Below, one piece after another: positions 33,637-43,221 of a stretch of DNA of 64,000 nt (its first letter is position 1; each line of letters starts with the position of its first letter). The translations under genes and the position numbers were made by a program. Source of the stretch: Pseudomonas sp. PH1b (GTDB lineage Bacteria > Pseudomonadota > Gammaproteobacteria > Pseudomonadales > Pseudomonadaceae). Below the pieces are notes generated by a model. That model saw only the letters and a program-made list of their open reading frames with translations. It made no database searches and was not told the origin of the DNA. The DNA lies in NCBI RefSeq assembly GCF_000633395.1, contig NZ_AYMU01000020.1, positions 1 to 64,000 on the forward strand. The letters are read 5' to 3'.

Positions 33637-34776
33637 GTGAGCGAAACAGCCTTGCCTAAAGATGAAGTCCGGCCGGTGCCCGAGACACCGGTTGAACCCA
33701 CGACCCCAACCGTTGAGCGTCGTGGCAACGGGTTGGCGATACTGGCCCTGCTGCTGGGGGCGGCGGGTGTTGCTGCCGGCGGCTGGGGGATCTGGCAGGT
33801 GCGCAGCCTGCAAGCCAATCACCAGCAGCAGTTGAATCAGCTGCAAGCACTGGGGGACCAGGCCCAGAGTTTCAAGCTCAGTGAGCAACGCTTGAGTGCG
33901 CGGTTGGAACAGCTGCCGGCGGCCGATGAGCTGGAAGACCGGCGCCGCCTGGTCGCCCAGTTGCAAGCGGATCAACAGCGCTTGAACCAGCGCCTGGAGA
34001 CCGTGCTGGGTGCCAGCCGCAAGGACTGGCGCCTGGCCGAAGCCGAGCACTTGCTGCGATTGGCCAGCCTGCGATTGTCCGCGCTGCAGGACATCACCAG
34101 CGCCCAGGCCCTGGTTCAGGGTGCTGACGACATTTTGCGGGAGCAGAATGATCCGGGCTCCTTCGCCGCCCGTGAGCAATTGGCCAAGAGCCTGGCGGCC
34201 CTGCGCAGCACCGAGCAGCCGGATCGTACCGGCCTGTTCCTGCAGTTGGGCGCCCTGCGCGATCAGATCCTTGAACTCAGCGCGGTGGCTCCGGAGTACA
34301 AGGACCGCGGCGATTCGCTGCTGGGATTGACCGCCGACGGCGACGGCGCGAGCCGCTGGGCCCAGTGGTGGGACCAGATCTCCCGCTACTTCCGCATCGA
34401 CTTCAACGCCGACAAGAACATTCGCCCACTGCTGGCTGGCCAGGGGCTGACCCAGGTGCGCCTGGCGCTGAGCCTGGCGCTGGAGCAGGCACAATGGGCC
34501 GCCTTGAATGGGCAGGCAGCGGTCTATACCCAGGCGCTGACCGAAGCCCGCGATGTGCTGACCGGCAACTTCAACCAGGACAACCCGCAAAGCAAGGTCA
34601 TGCTTGAGCGCCTGGTGGAGTTGAGCAAGCAGCCGGTGACTGTGGTCACGCCGGACCTGGCCAAGACCCTGAGTACGGTCCAGGCCTACCTGGAGCGGCG
34701 CAACCTGAATGCGCAGGACTCGATCAAGCCTCTGCCCAAGCCTGCGGCGGACACCGCCCAGGAGACGAGTCCATGA
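33637..34776 (+). CDS. hemX: HemX-type inner-membrane protein
   Basis: 379 residues from the GTG at 33637. A short acidic cytoplasmic N-terminus is followed by one transmembrane segment (GLAILALLLGAAGVAAGGWG, about residues 31-50) and a long helical coiled-coil periplasmic region. Annotated in many genomes as uroporphyrinogen-III C-methyltransferase, but it lacks the SAM methyltransferase domain, so that name is misleading. It overlaps hemY by 4 bases. Confidence 0.92.
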   Translation: MSETALPKDEVRPVPETPVEPTTPTVERRGNGLAILALLLGAAGVAAGGWGIWQVRSLQANHQQQLNQLQALGDQAQSFKLSEQRLSARLEQLPAADELEDRRRLVAQLQADQQRLNQRLETVLGASRKDWRLAEAEHLLRLASLRLSALQDITSAQALVQGADDILREQNDPGSFAAREQLAKSLAALRSTEQPDRTGLFLQLGALRDQILELSAVAPEYKDRGDSLLGLTADGDGASRWAQWWDQISRYFRIDFNADKNIRPLLAGQGLTQVRLALSLALEQAQWAALNGQAAVYTQALTEARDVLTGNFNQDNPQSKVMLERLVELSKQPVTVVTPDLAKTLSTVQAYLERRNLNAQDSIKPLPKPAADTAQETSP

Positions 34777-36011
34777 AGCGCGCCTATGTGATTGTGCTAC
34801 TGGTCATTGCCGCTATCGGCTTGCTGGGACTGGCAATCGCCGAGCACCCCGGGTACGTGTTGATTGCCTATAGCAGCTTTCGCTACGAGTCCAGCCTGTG
34901 GGCGACCGTGGCGCTGATTGCGCTGATCTGGCTGGTGATCTGGGGCATCAAGTTGCTGGTCGAGCTGGTGATGGTGTCCGGTGGGGTGGTCAATCCCTGG
35001 TCGCGGCGCAATCGCAGCCGCCGAGTGCAGATCGCCATCGAGCAGGGCCAGATGGACCTTGCTGAAGGGCGCTGGGCCAGTGCCCAGAAGCATCTTCATC
35101 GCGCCGCTGAGGCTGAGCGGCAACCGTTGCTGTACTACCTTGGTGCCGCCCGGGCGGCCAACGAGCAGGGCCACTATGAAGAATGCGATCGCCTGCTGGA
35201 GCGAGCCCTGACCCGTCAGCCCCAGGCGGAGTTGGCCGTGGCGCTGAGTCATGCTCAGTTGCAGACCGATCGCGGTGATACCGAAGGTGCGCTGAGCACC
35301 CTGCAAGCCATGCATGAGCGTCATCCCCACAGTGTCCAGGTGCTGCGCCAATTGCAGCGCTTGCATCAGCAGCGCGGCGACTGGTCGGCGCTGATCCGCC
35401 TGCTACCGGAACTGCGCAAGGACAAGGTCCTGCCAGCCAGCGAGCTGCAGGAGCTGGAGCGCCGGGCCTGGGGCGAGAACCTGACCCTGGCCGCGCGCCG
35501 AGAAGAGGATCAGACCGCAGGACTGCAATCGCTCAATCGTGCCTGGCAGCAACTGACCTCGGCGCAGCGCCAGGAGCCGCAACTGGTGCTGGCCTATGCC
35601 GAGCAGTTGCGCCAACTGGGCGCTTCGGCCGAGGCCGAGGAAGCACTGCGTACCGCTCTCAAGCGCCACTACGAAAGTCATCTGGCCCGGCTGTACGGCC
35701 TGGTGCGTGGCAGCGATCCGTCACGGCAATTGCAGACGGCCGAGCATTGGCTCAAGGATCATCCGGATGACCCGAGCCTGTTGCTGACCCTGGGTCGCCT
35801 GTGCCTGCAGAACAGCCTGTGGGGCAAGGCCCGGGATTACCTGGAAAGCAGCCTGCGGCTGCAGCGCAACCCGGAAGCCTGTGCAGAGCTGGCTCGACTG
35901 CTGGCGCAGTTGGGCGACACCGAGCGTAGCAACCAGCTGTTCCAGGAAGGCCTGGGGCTGCTGGACGAGCGCCTGCTGGCTTCTCCGTTGCCGGTGCCGG
36001 CCCGGGTCTGA
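34773..36011 (+). CDS. hemY: HemY-type TPR inner-membrane protein
   Basis: 412 residues. Two N-terminal transmembrane helices (YVIVLLVIAAIGLLGLAIA and LWATVALIALIWLVIWGIKLL) and a tetratricopeptide-repeat region (from about residue 85, LAEGRWASAQKHLHRAAEAE and similar units). This is the HemY of the hem operon, unrelated to protoporphyrinogen oxidase HemY of Gram-positives. Its ATG overlaps the hemX stop (ATGA). Exact role in haem metabolism is unclear. Confidence 0.94.
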   Translation: MKRAYVIVLLVIAAIGLLGLAIAEHPGYVLIAYSSFRYESSLWATVALIALIWLVIWGIKLLVELVMVSGGVVNPWSRRNRSRRVQIAIEQGQMDLAEGRWASAQKHLHRAAEAERQPLLYYLGAARAANEQGHYEECDRLLERALTRQPQAELAVALSHAQLQTDRGDTEGALSTLQAMHERHPHSVQVLRQLQRLHQQRGDWSALIRLLPELRKDKVLPASELQELERRAWGENLTLAARREEDQTAGLQSLNRAWQQLTSAQRQEPQLVLAYAEQLRQLGASAEAEEALRTALKRHYESHLARLYGLVRGSDPSRQLQTAEHWLKDHPDDPSLLLTLGRLCLQNSLWGKARDYLESSLRLQRNPEACAELARLLAQLGDTERSNQLFQEGLGLLDERLLASPLPVPARV

Positions 36012-36102
36012 GACGCCCACCGGGGCCGGTTGCCTGTTGCAGGTCACCGGCCTTCCTGGGTCTGATTGGACCTTGGCTGATCATCGATCATCTGCGGCAT
36101 AG

Positions 36103-36120
36103 CGCTCCTTGAAAGGAGCG
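36103..36120. repeat. Perfect hairpin downstream of hemY
   Basis: CGCTCCTT (36103-36110) and AAGGAGCG (36113-36120) form an 8-bp stem with a 2-base loop. It has no T-run, so it may be a weak terminator or mRNA stabiliser between hemY and the DsbB-like gene. Confidence 0.45.
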
Positions 36121-36168
36121 AGCGCTTTCTCTACCGTGGCAGCCTGTTTCTCCCGTTACGGATATCTC

Positions 36169-36675
36169 ATGTCGCTGGCCGGCTCTCGCTTGCTGTTCTC
36201 CCTGGTGTTCCTGGTGGGGGCCTTGGCCTCGTGGGCAGCGTTCAACCTGCAATCCGGTGGCGGCCTGGATTCCTGTCCGTTGTGGGGAGTCCAGCGTTTG
36301 CTGTTGCTGATGTTCGGCGGGGTCAACCTGCTGGCGGTGATACAGGGGCCGGGGCGCCGGGGGCGGGTGGTCTACTGGGGGATCAACCTGCTGCTGGGGG
36401 TGCTCGGGGTGATCACCGCCGGGCGCCATGTGCTGCTGCAGAACATTCCTTCCGAACAGCTCCTGGCGTGCTTGCCGGACATGCCATTCATGCTGCGCAA
36501 TCTGTCCTGGTGGCAGGCGCTGCAACTGACCTTCATGGGCACCGCAGACTGTGCCGAAGTCTCCTGGACCCTGCTGGACATGAGTCTGCCGGAGTGGAGC
36601 CTGCTGTTTTTCGTGAGCCTGCTGATCTTCAGTGGCTACCGCCTGCTACGCCTGATGCGCGCTGCCCGCAACGCT
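36169..36675 (+). CDS. DsbB-like disulfide bond formation protein with altered CxxC
   Basis: From the ATG at 36169 the protein has four transmembrane helices (about 6-24, 44-60, 68-86, 142-162) in the DsbB layout. The second cysteine pair is present (Cys101 and Cys128), but the quinone-linked CxxC is Cys36-Pro-Leu-Trp39, one base (TGG) from Cys. Known: DsbB needs both pairs to reoxidise DsbA. In P. aeruginosa the equivalent gene at this place is dsbH. The full frame runs to 36690; the last residues are a basic tail. Activity is doubtful. Confidence 0.8.
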
Positions 36676-36897
36676 GTGGCGTTGCCCTGAGTCAGTGTTT
36701 GGCTGAGGGCGGAGGATTAAACGCTTGTATGAACTTTATCTCCTGCGTACCTTGAAGCTGTTGTCGAGCGGGCATAATCTGGCCCGCACGCGTCACTGGA
36801 ATTATGTTGCTCGATGCTGTTGCACCTGACCGGATCCAGAGTCTCCAACGGGGGGCGGCGGGCAAGCGGCATGACCCATAGGGGAAGAGAGATCACC

Positions 36898-37356
36898 ATG
36901 CTCGAAAGTTGTCAGAATGCTCAGGAACGCTGGGGTGGAGTGCACCTGCTGATCGACCGATGGTTGCAGGAGCGTCACGAACTGGTTCGAGCCTATGATG
37001 CGCTGGGCGCCGAGCCCGAGGCACTGAGCGAGAGCAAGAAACCCCTGCAGGAATTCTGCGGGATCCTGGTGGACTATGTTTCCGCCGGCCATTTTGAAAT
37101 CTACGAACAGCTGACCAGCGAAGCCAAGGCTTTTGGCGACACGCGCGGGCTTGAGCTGGCCGACACCCTCTATCCGCGCATCGACGTGATCACCGAGAAG
37201 CTCCTGGCGTTCAACGACCTGTGCGATGCCGGCCAGTGCGTGGCGCAGAAGTTCAAGGAACTGGGTGGCCTGTTGCACGAGCGCTTCGAGCTGGAAGATT
37301 GCCTGATCGAAGTGCTGCATAACGCCCACAAGCAGGAAGCCGTGGCACAAGCCTGA
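36898..37356 (+). CDS. algQ: Anti-sigma-70 factor AlgQ (Rsd family)
   Basis: 152 residues, helical, of the Rsd/AlgQ family: CQNAQERWGGVHLLIDRWLQERHEL at the start and FCGILVDYVSAGHFEIYEQL in the middle. Known: binds region 4 of RpoD and in P. aeruginosa supports alginate and siderophore expression. The ATG at 36898 follows GGGGAAGAGAGA. Followed by a strong terminator. Confidence 0.95.
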   Translation: MLESCQNAQERWGGVHLLIDRWLQERHELVRAYDALGAEPEALSESKKPLQEFCGILVDYVSAGHFEIYEQLTSEAKAFGDTRGLELADTLYPRIDVITEKLLAFNDLCDAGQCVAQKFKELGGLLHERFELEDCLIEVLHNAHKQEAVAQA

Positions 37357-37373
37357 GACCGGCACCCAATAAA

Positions 37374-37402
37374 AAAACGGCACGCTTCGGCGTGCCGTTT
37401 TT
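37374..37402. terminator. Terminator between algQ and the FKBP gene
   Basis: AACGGCACGC (37376-37385), TTCG loop and GCGTGCCGTT (37390-37399), with A-run before and T-run after, so it can work in both directions. Confidence 0.9.
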
Positions 37403-37414
37403 CGTTGTGGCGCT

Positions 37415-38080
37415 TCAGCCGGAAACGCCGAGCAGTTCGATGTCGAACACCAGTGGCGTATAGGGTGCGATCAAGTCGCCGGCGCCTTCTGTGCCATAGG
37501 CCTGACTCGACGGAATCACCAGGCGCCATCGGGCCCCGGTGGGCATCTGCGACAAGGCGCTGCGCCAGCCGGCGATCACGCTGTCCAGGCGAAACCACTG
37601 TGGCTGCTGGGTCTGGTCGAACACAGTGCCATCAGGCAGGCGCCCGGTATAACGCACCTGCACCGATCCGTTGGGGCTGGCCTTGTTGCCGCTGCCGGGG
37701 CTCAACTCGGTCAGCAGAATGCCCTCCGCCAGTTGGCGAACTCCGGGCTTGGCCTTTTCCTCATCGAGAAAACGCTGCTCGTTCTTCAGCGCAGTTTCTG
37801 TCTGGGACTTGGCCGACTGCTCGCTGATCCGGGTGTCGTGCTCGGCGAGAATCTGTTCGATGCGTTCGCTTTTCAGCGCCAGTGGCTTGCCTTGGTAAGC
37901 CGCTCTCAAGCCTTCGACCAGGGCCTGGATCTGCAGGTCGGGCACTTCGTCGCGCAAGCGCTCACCCAGGCTTGCCCCCAGGCTGTAGGCAAGATCGTGG
38001 GCACTATTGGGTGGTGCTTCGGTAGCCGCTTGAGCCAGTGGCAGGAACAGGCTCAAGGATAAAAACAGGTAACGCGACAT
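37415..38080 (-). CDS. FKBP-type peptidyl-prolyl isomerase
   Basis: 221 residues. Signal peptide (MSRYLFLSLSLFLPLAQA), an FkpA-like N-terminal dimerisation domain (YSLGASLGERLRDEVP) and a C-terminal FKBP domain (VQVRYTGRLPDGTVFDQT, SVIAGWRSALSQMPTGARW, IPSSQAYG). Periplasmic chaperone/isomerase. The ATG at 38080 gives the signal peptide. Conserved neighbour of algP/algQ. Confidence 0.93.
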   Translation of the reverse strand: MSRYLFLSLSLFLPLAQAATEAPPNSAHDLAYSLGASLGERLRDEVPDLQIQALVEGLRAAYQGKPLALKSERIEQILAEHDTRISEQSAKSQTETALKNEQRFLDEEKAKPGVRQLAEGILLTELSPGSGNKASPNGSVQVRYTGRLPDGTVFDQTQQPQWFRLDSVIAGWRSALSQMPTGARWRLVIPSSQAYGTEGAGDLIAPYTPLVFDIELLGVSG

Positions 38081-38273
38081 GGGCACTCTCCGGCCTGAAT
38101 TGCGGTGGATTATGCCAGCGACAAAGCGCTCGTTGGTGAGCAACTTCGGTGGGCGCGAAGAACATTTTCAATCGGCTGCAACGCCAGGCTTTCGATACTG
38201 TCAACATGCCCTAGCGGCGGTAGCAGCAGAGGTCTAGTATGAGCCGCAACTCACGTCAGCCAGGAGGTAAACC

Positions 38274-39383
38274 ATGTCGGCCAATAAGAAGCCTGTAAAT
38301 ACTCCGTTGCATTTGCTCCAACAGCTGTCGGGCAGCTTGCTCGAACATTTGGAAAACGCTTGTTCCCAAGCCTTGGCTGATGCTGAAAAATTGCTCGCCA
38401 AGCTGGAAAAACAACGGGGCAAGGCACAGGAAAAACTGCACAAATCGCGTACTAAACTGCAGGACGCCGCGACAGCTGGCAAGGCCAAGGCACAAGCCAA
38501 GGCCAAGACCGCAGTCAAGGAACTCGAAGACCTGCTCGACGCGTTGAAAGAGCGTCAGGCGCAAACCCGTACCTACATTCTGCAACTCAAGCGCGACGCC
38601 CAGGAAAGCCTGAAACTGGCTCAAGGCGTTGGTCGTGTGAAGGAAGCAGTAGGCAAGGCATTGAGCTCTCGCGATGCCAAGCCGGCAGCCGTTGCAGCGA
38701 AGAAGCCCGCCGCCAAGCCCGCCGCTAAAGCAGCAGCCAAACCTGCAGCCAAGCCAGCAGCTAAACCGGCTGCGAAAAAACCTGTCGCTGCCAGCGCGGC
38801 CAAGCCCGCAGCCAAGCCTGCGGCCGTTAAATCTGCTGCGGCAAAACCTGCTGCCAAGCCTGCCGCCAAACCGGTTGCAGCCAAACCCGCAGCTAAAGCC
38901 GCTGCCAAACCAGCGGCCAAGCCTGCTGCCAAACCCGCTGCGAAACCTGTTGCAGCCAAACCTGCAGCCAAGCCCGCGGCGAAACCTGCGGCTAAAACTG
39001 CAGCTGCCAAACCCGCTGCGGCTAAACCTGCAGCCAAACCAGTGGCCAAGCCTGCTGCTGCAAAAGCACCGGTAAAGGCTGCCGCCAAACCCGCAGCCAA
39101 ACCCGCTGCCAAGCCAGCAGTAGCCGCCAAGCCTGCCGCTGCATCGTCGGCCGCCAAGCCTGCCACAGCCAAGCCTGCTGCCAAACCGGCGGTGAAAAAG
39201 CCAGTGGCCAAACCAGCGGCCGCCAAGCCAGCCGCGGCCAAACCTGCGACCCCTGCAGCCAAGCCGGCGGCACCTGCAGCGGCTGCGGTCAAGCCAGCAG
39301 CGCCAGCGGCTCCTGCACCGGCTGCCAGTGCACCCGCAACTCCCGCTGTGCCTGCGGCCAGCACCCCCTCCAGCGCTTCCTAA
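38274..39383 (+). CDS. algP: Histone-like regulator AlgP
   Basis: 369 residues. The N-terminal 125 residues are a helical domain; from about residue 135 to 340 the protein is built of KPAA/KPAAK tetrapeptide repeats, like eukaryotic histone H1 tails, ending in Ala/Pro-rich sequence. Known: binds DNA and affects algD in P. aeruginosa. The repeat number varies between strains because the DNA is repetitive, so length (and possible indels) here should be treated as strain-specific. Confidence 0.95.
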   Translation: MSANKKPVNTPLHLLQQLSGSLLEHLENACSQALADAEKLLAKLEKQRGKAQEKLHKSRTKLQDAATAGKAKAQAKAKTAVKELEDLLDALKERQAQTRTYILQLKRDAQESLKLAQGVGRVKEAVGKALSSRDAKPAAVAAKKPAAKPAAKAAAKPAAKPAAKPAAKKPVAASAAKPAAKPAAVKSAAAKPAAKPAAKPVAAKPAAKAAAKPAAKPAAKPAAKPVAAKPAAKPAAKPAAKTAAAKPAAAKPAAKPVAKPAAAKAPVKAAAKPAAKPAAKPAVAAKPAAASSAAKPATAKPAAKPAVKKPVAKPAAAKPAAAKPATPAAKPAAPAAAAVKPAAPAAPAPAASAPATPAVPAASTPSSAS

Positions 39384-39844
39384 GCGCCGGTCACCGCGAG
39401 GCGCAGCACTTGCAGCGCATCGCGGTTGAGGTCGGCGGCTTCGGCCGCCAGTCCTTCCAGCCAAGCCTCCAGACTCTGTGCCTGAGCTGCGGGCCACCCT
39501 TGCGCTCGTGCCTGCAGACGCAGCAGCAGTTGCCGTTCGGCTTCCAGTTCCAGGCTCTTGAGCTGTTCACGCAAGGCGCTTAATTCGGTGTCTGCGCTCG
39601 CTGCCTCGCGCCACCCGATCCGCAGGTTGCGCAAAGGCTGCACCACCTCCCGGTCCCAGGGTACCGTCAGCTCTTCAAGCTGCTTCAGGCGATGTTGATC
39701 ACAGCCTATTCCCTGTCGACCCAGCCAAGCCCCGCAAAGCAACAGGCAGACATTGGCCCCGCTTTCCTGCAATTGCAGGCAGGCCTCCTGCACGCCGGGC
39801 AGGGCATAGGTCTTCAGGGCAAAGCTCCACAGGTCAGAGGACAT
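39380..39844 (-). CDS. TIGR02444 family protein
   Basis: 154 residues. The family start SSDLWSFALKTYALPGVQEACLQLQE and the LLLCGAWLG motif are present. No known function. It converges on algP and its last codons overlap the algP stop by 4 bases, and it is divergent from the ABC-F gene. Confidence 0.9.
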   Translation of the reverse strand: MSSDLWSFALKTYALPGVQEACLQLQESGANVCLLLCGAWLGRQGIGCDQHRLKQLEELTVPWDREVVQPLRNLRIGWREAASADTELSALREQLKSLELEAERQLLLRLQARAQGWPAAQAQSLEAWLEGLAAEAADLNRDALQVLRLAVTGA

Positions 39845-39894
39845 AGTGCTACTCGCGCCAGTTGCGAACGAAGCTGGTAGACTCCGCCGCCATT

Positions 39895-41805
39895 ATGATT
39901 CGACTTCAGAACCTGACTTTACAGCGTGGTCCGCAACGTCTGCTAGAAGACGCCGAGCTGACCCTGCACGCCGGCCATAAAGCCGGCCTGATCGGTGCCA
40001 ACGGCGCCGGAAAATCCAGCCTGTTCGCCCTGCTGCGCGGTGAGCTGCACCCGGACTCGGGTGACTGCTTCCTGCCGGCCGACTGGCGCATTGCCCACAT
40101 GCGTCAGGAGGTCGATACCCTCGAGCGCCTGGCGGTGGACTATGTGCTTGACGGCGACCTGCGCCTGCGCCAGGTGCAGCATGACCTGGCCGCCGCCGAA
40201 GCGGCCCACGAAGGTGCTGCCCAGGCGCGCCTGCATGCCGAACTGGACAGCGCCGACGGCTACACTGCCGACGCCCGCGCCCGCAAACTGCTGGCCGGCC
40301 TGGGTTTCACCAACGAGCAGATGGACCGCCAGGTCGGCGACTTCTCCGGGGGCTGGCGGATGCGCCTGAACCTGGCCCAGGCGCTGATGTGCCCGTCGGA
40401 TCTGTTGTTGCTCGACGAACCCACCAACCACTTGGACCTCGACGCCATCATCTGGCTCGAAGAGTGGCTCAAGGGCTACCCCGGTACTTTGCTGCTGATC
40501 TCCCACGATCGCGACTTCCTCGATGCCGTGGTCGATCACGTGGCCCACGTGGATCAACGCAAGATCACCCTCTATCGCGGCGGCTACAGCGCTTTCGAAC
40601 GGGCCCGTGCCGAACGCCTGGCCCAGCAACAGCAGGCCTACGAGAAGCAGCAGGCGCAGCGTGCGCACATGGAAAGCTACATCGCCCGCTTCAAGGCCCA
40701 GGCCACCAAGGCCCGCCAGGCCCAGAGCCGGATCAAGGCCCTGGAGCGCATGGAAGAACTGTCGGCAGCCCATGTCGACTCGCCGTTCGACTTCACCTTC
40801 CGCGAGTCGACGAAGATCTCCAGCCCCCTGATCGACCTCTCCGACGCGCGCCTGGGTTATGGCGAGCGCACCATCCTGGAGAAGGTCAAGCTGCAACTGA
40901 CGCCGGGTGCGCGGATCGGCCTGCTGGGCCCCAACGGTGCCGGCAAGTCGACCCTGATCAAGAACCTGTCCGGTGAGCTGCAGCCCCTGGCCGGCCGCCT
41001 GACCCGTGGCGAGAACACGGTCGTCGGCTATTTCGCCCAGCATCAGCTCGACTCTCTGGATGCCAAGGCCAGCCCGTTGCTGCACTTGCAGCGCCTGGCT
41101 CCTACCGAGCGCGAACAGCCCCTACGCGATTTCCTCGGCGGCTTCGACTTCCGTGGCGCCCGTATCGATGAGCCGGTGCTGAATTTTTCGGGCGGTGAAA
41201 AGGCCCGCCTGGCGCTGGCGCTGATCGCCTGGGAGCGGCCGAACCTGTTGCTGCTCGACGAACCCACCAACCACCTGGACCTGGAGATGCGCCTGGCCCT
41301 GACCATGGCCTTGCAAGAGTTCAGTGGCGCGGTGCTGGTGGTCTCCCACGATCGCCATCTGCTCAAGAGCACCACTGACAACTTCTTCCTGGTGGCCGAC
41401 GGCAAGGTCGAAGAGTTCGATGGCGACCTGGACGACTACACCCGCTGGCTGGTGGATTACCGCCAGCGCAATGCCCCGGTCAGCAATGCTCCGGTCAATC
41501 CGGACAAGACCGACAAGAAGGCCCAGCGCCAGGCCGCTGCCGCCCTGCGCCAGCAGCTGGCACCGCACAAGCGAGAAGCCGACAAGCTGGAAACCGAGCT
41601 GGGCAAGGTGCATGAGCGCCTGGCCAAGATCGAGGCCAGCCTCGGCGACAGCGGTTTGTACGAGGCAGCGCGCAAGGATGAACTGCGGGACCTGCTGGCC
41701 GAGCAGGCCAAGCTCAAGGTCCGTGAGTCCGAGCTGGAAGAGGCCTGGATGGAGGCCCTGGAACTGCTGGAAAGCATGCAGGCCGAGCTGGAGGCGCTGT
41801 CCTGA
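39895..41805 (+). CDS. ABC-F family ATPase (YheS-like)
   Basis: 636 residues with two ABC domains in one chain and no membrane part: Walker A GANGAGKS and GPNGAGKS, signatures DFSGGWRMR and NFSGGEKARLAL, and Walker B LLLDEPTNHLDL twice. A helical linker (about 240-300) and a C-terminal coiled coil complete the EF-3-like architecture. Known: ABC-F proteins act on ribosomes. Subfamily by length and C-terminal coiled coil is YheS/Uup-like. The next gene overlaps its stop. Confidence 0.95.
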   Translation: MIRLQNLTLQRGPQRLLEDAELTLHAGHKAGLIGANGAGKSSLFALLRGELHPDSGDCFLPADWRIAHMRQEVDTLERLAVDYVLDGDLRLRQVQHDLAAAEAAHEGAAQARLHAELDSADGYTADARARKLLAGLGFTNEQMDRQVGDFSGGWRMRLNLAQALMCPSDLLLLDEPTNHLDLDAIIWLEEWLKGYPGTLLLISHDRDFLDAVVDHVAHVDQRKITLYRGGYSAFERARAERLAQQQQAYEKQQAQRAHMESYIARFKAQATKARQAQSRIKALERMEELSAAHVDSPFDFTFRESTKISSPLIDLSDARLGYGERTILEKVKLQLTPGARIGLLGPNGAGKSTLIKNLSGELQPLAGRLTRGENTVVGYFAQHQLDSLDAKASPLLHLQRLAPTEREQPLRDFLGGFDFRGARIDEPVLNFSGGEKARLALALIAWERPNLLLLDEPTNHLDLEMRLALTMALQEFSGAVLVVSHDRHLLKSTTDNFFLVADGKVEEFDGDLDDYTRWLVDYRQRNAPVSNAPVNPDKTDKKAQRQAAAALRQQLAPHKREADKLETELGKVHERLAKIEASLGDSGLYEAARKDELRDLLAEQAKLKVRESELEEAWMEALELLESMQAELEALS

Positions 41806-42386
41806 TGGAGGCGCTGCAGTTGCCGTTGCCGGCGCAGTGGATCGGTCCGTTGTGGGTTGGCGTGCAGATCTTGCTGATTCTCTTGGCGGGCTATCTGGCC
41901 CAGCGTTTCGTGGCCCGTGGCCTGACCCGCCTGGGCGAGCGTTACCCGTTCCCGCCGCAATTGCTGATGCCGCTGCGCGGCGGCCTGCGCTGGCTGATCA
42001 TGGGCAGCGCGGTGATCTTCGTCCTGGAGCGTCTGGGGGTGTCCGCCACAGTGCTGTGGACGGCCCTGTCCGGCTTCGTCGCGGTGGCGGCCGTGGCCTT
42101 CTTCGCGATGTGGAGCGTGCTCTCCAACCTGCTGTGCGCGATCCTGATCTTCACTGTCGGCCCGTTTCGCCTGGGGGATGTGGTGGAGCTGGTGGACACC
42201 GTCGACAAGCCCGGGGTCAAGGGCCGGGTCGTGGCGATCAACCTGCTGTACACCACCCTGATCGAGTCCGAAGAGGCCGGCACCGGCAGCGCCATGGTGC
42301 AGGTGCCCAACAGCCTGTTCTTCCAGCGCTCCGTGCGCCGGTGGCGCGGCAGCGACGTGCTGCCCGTGGGGACGGGCGAAAAGTAG
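41805..42386 (+). CDS. Small MscS-family mechanosensitive channel
   Basis: 193 residues. Three transmembrane helices (about 17-36, 60-77, 80-105) followed by the beginning of the MscS beta domain (FRLGDVVELVD, then VVAINLLYTTLIESEE and VPNSLFFQRSVRRW). It lacks the large C-terminal cytoplasmic vestibule of E. coli MscS (286 aa). Start overlaps the ABC-F stop (TGATG), so translation is coupled. Confidence 0.9.
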   Translation: MEALQLPLPAQWIGPLWVGVQILLILLAGYLAQRFVARGLTRLGERYPFPPQLLMPLRGGLRWLIMGSAVIFVLERLGVSATVLWTALSGFVAVAAVAFFAMWSVLSNLLCAILIFTVGPFRLGDVVELVDTVDKPGVKGRVVAINLLYTTLIESEEAGTGSAMVQVPNSLFFQRSVRRWRGSDVLPVGTGEK

Positions 42387-42530
42387 CCGCTCACTGCTAG
42401 AGCGCGCCTGTAGCCGCTGTGGCAGTGACTGCCAGGGTCGAGTAGCGCCTGTCCGACAAAAAAACATGGTCAGTCGCCGGTCGGAGGATTAGCTTAGGCA
42501 GTCACGACCAAATTCGATCCGAGGTGTGCG

Positions 42531-43163
42531 ATGGCTTTTGAGACATGGCTGGCGTTTTTTGCCGCCAGTTGGGTGATCAGTCTTTCTCCCGGGGCAGGTG
42601 CCATTGCGTCCATGTCCTGTGGTCTGCAATACGGTTTCTGGCGCGGTTACTGGAACGCTTTGGGCCTGCAACTGGGCCTGGCCATGCAGATCGCCATTGT
42701 CGCGGCCGGCGTGGGCGCCATCCTTGCCGCCTCTGCCACCGCCTTCTATGCCATCAAATGGTTCGGTGTGGCCTATCTGGTCTACCTGGCAGTGAAACAG
42801 TGGCGGGCGCTGCCCAGCGACCTCAGCGACGACGCGGCCATCCGTCCCATCGGCAAGCCCCTGGCCCTGGTGTTCCGCGGCTTCCTGGTGAACATCAGCA
42901 ACCCCAAGGCCCTGGTGTTCATGCTGGCGGTGCTGCCGCAGTTCATCGATCCTCATGCGCCATTGCTCAAGCAATACCTGATCCTCGGCGCCACCATGAT
43001 CGTGGTCGACCTGATTGTCATGGCCGGCTACACCGGGTTGGCGTCCAAGGTCTTGCGGCTGTTGCGCACCCCGGTCCAGCAGCGGCGGATGAACCGCACT
43101 TTCGCCGGGCTGTTCATCGGCGCAGCGGGCTTGCTGGCAACCATCCGCAAGGCTGCGGTGTAG
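42531..43163 (+). CDS. LysE/RhtB family exporter
   Basis: 210 residues with about six transmembrane helices. The family signature at the start is SLSPGAGAIASMSCGLQYGFWRG... and the middle has RGFLVNISNPKALVF. Known: exports amino acids or homoserine lactones; the substrate cannot be told from sequence. Own promoter likely in the 140 bp upstream; terminator follows. Confidence 0.93.
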   Translation: MAFETWLAFFAASWVISLSPGAGAIASMSCGLQYGFWRGYWNALGLQLGLAMQIAIVAAGVGAILAASATAFYAIKWFGVAYLVYLAVKQWRALPSDLSDDAAIRPIGKPLALVFRGFLVNISNPKALVFMLAVLPQFIDPHAPLLKQYLILGATMIVVDLIVMAGYTGLASKVLRLLRTPVQQRRMNRTFAGLFIGAAGLLATIRKAAV

Positions 43164-43180
43164 GTTCTCCGGCGATAAAA

Positions 43181-43207
43181 AAAGGCGACCCCATGGGTCG
43201 CCTTTTT
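43181..43207. terminator. Bidirectional terminator between LysE and the lipoprotein operon
   Basis: AAAGGCGACCC (43181-43191) and GGGTCGCCTTT (43195-43205), 3-base loop, T-run to the right and A-run to the left. Confidence 0.9.
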
Positions 43208-43221
43208 CGTTGGCGTAAGCG

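Noticed and set aside
38674..39360. Possible DNA-level repeat array or CRISPR in algP
   Set aside because: The repetition is explained by KPAA codons in frame.
38256..39497. 413-codon Cys/Gly/Arg-rich antisense frame over algP
   Set aside because: It reads the reverse of the KPAA repeats and is an artefact of that repeat.
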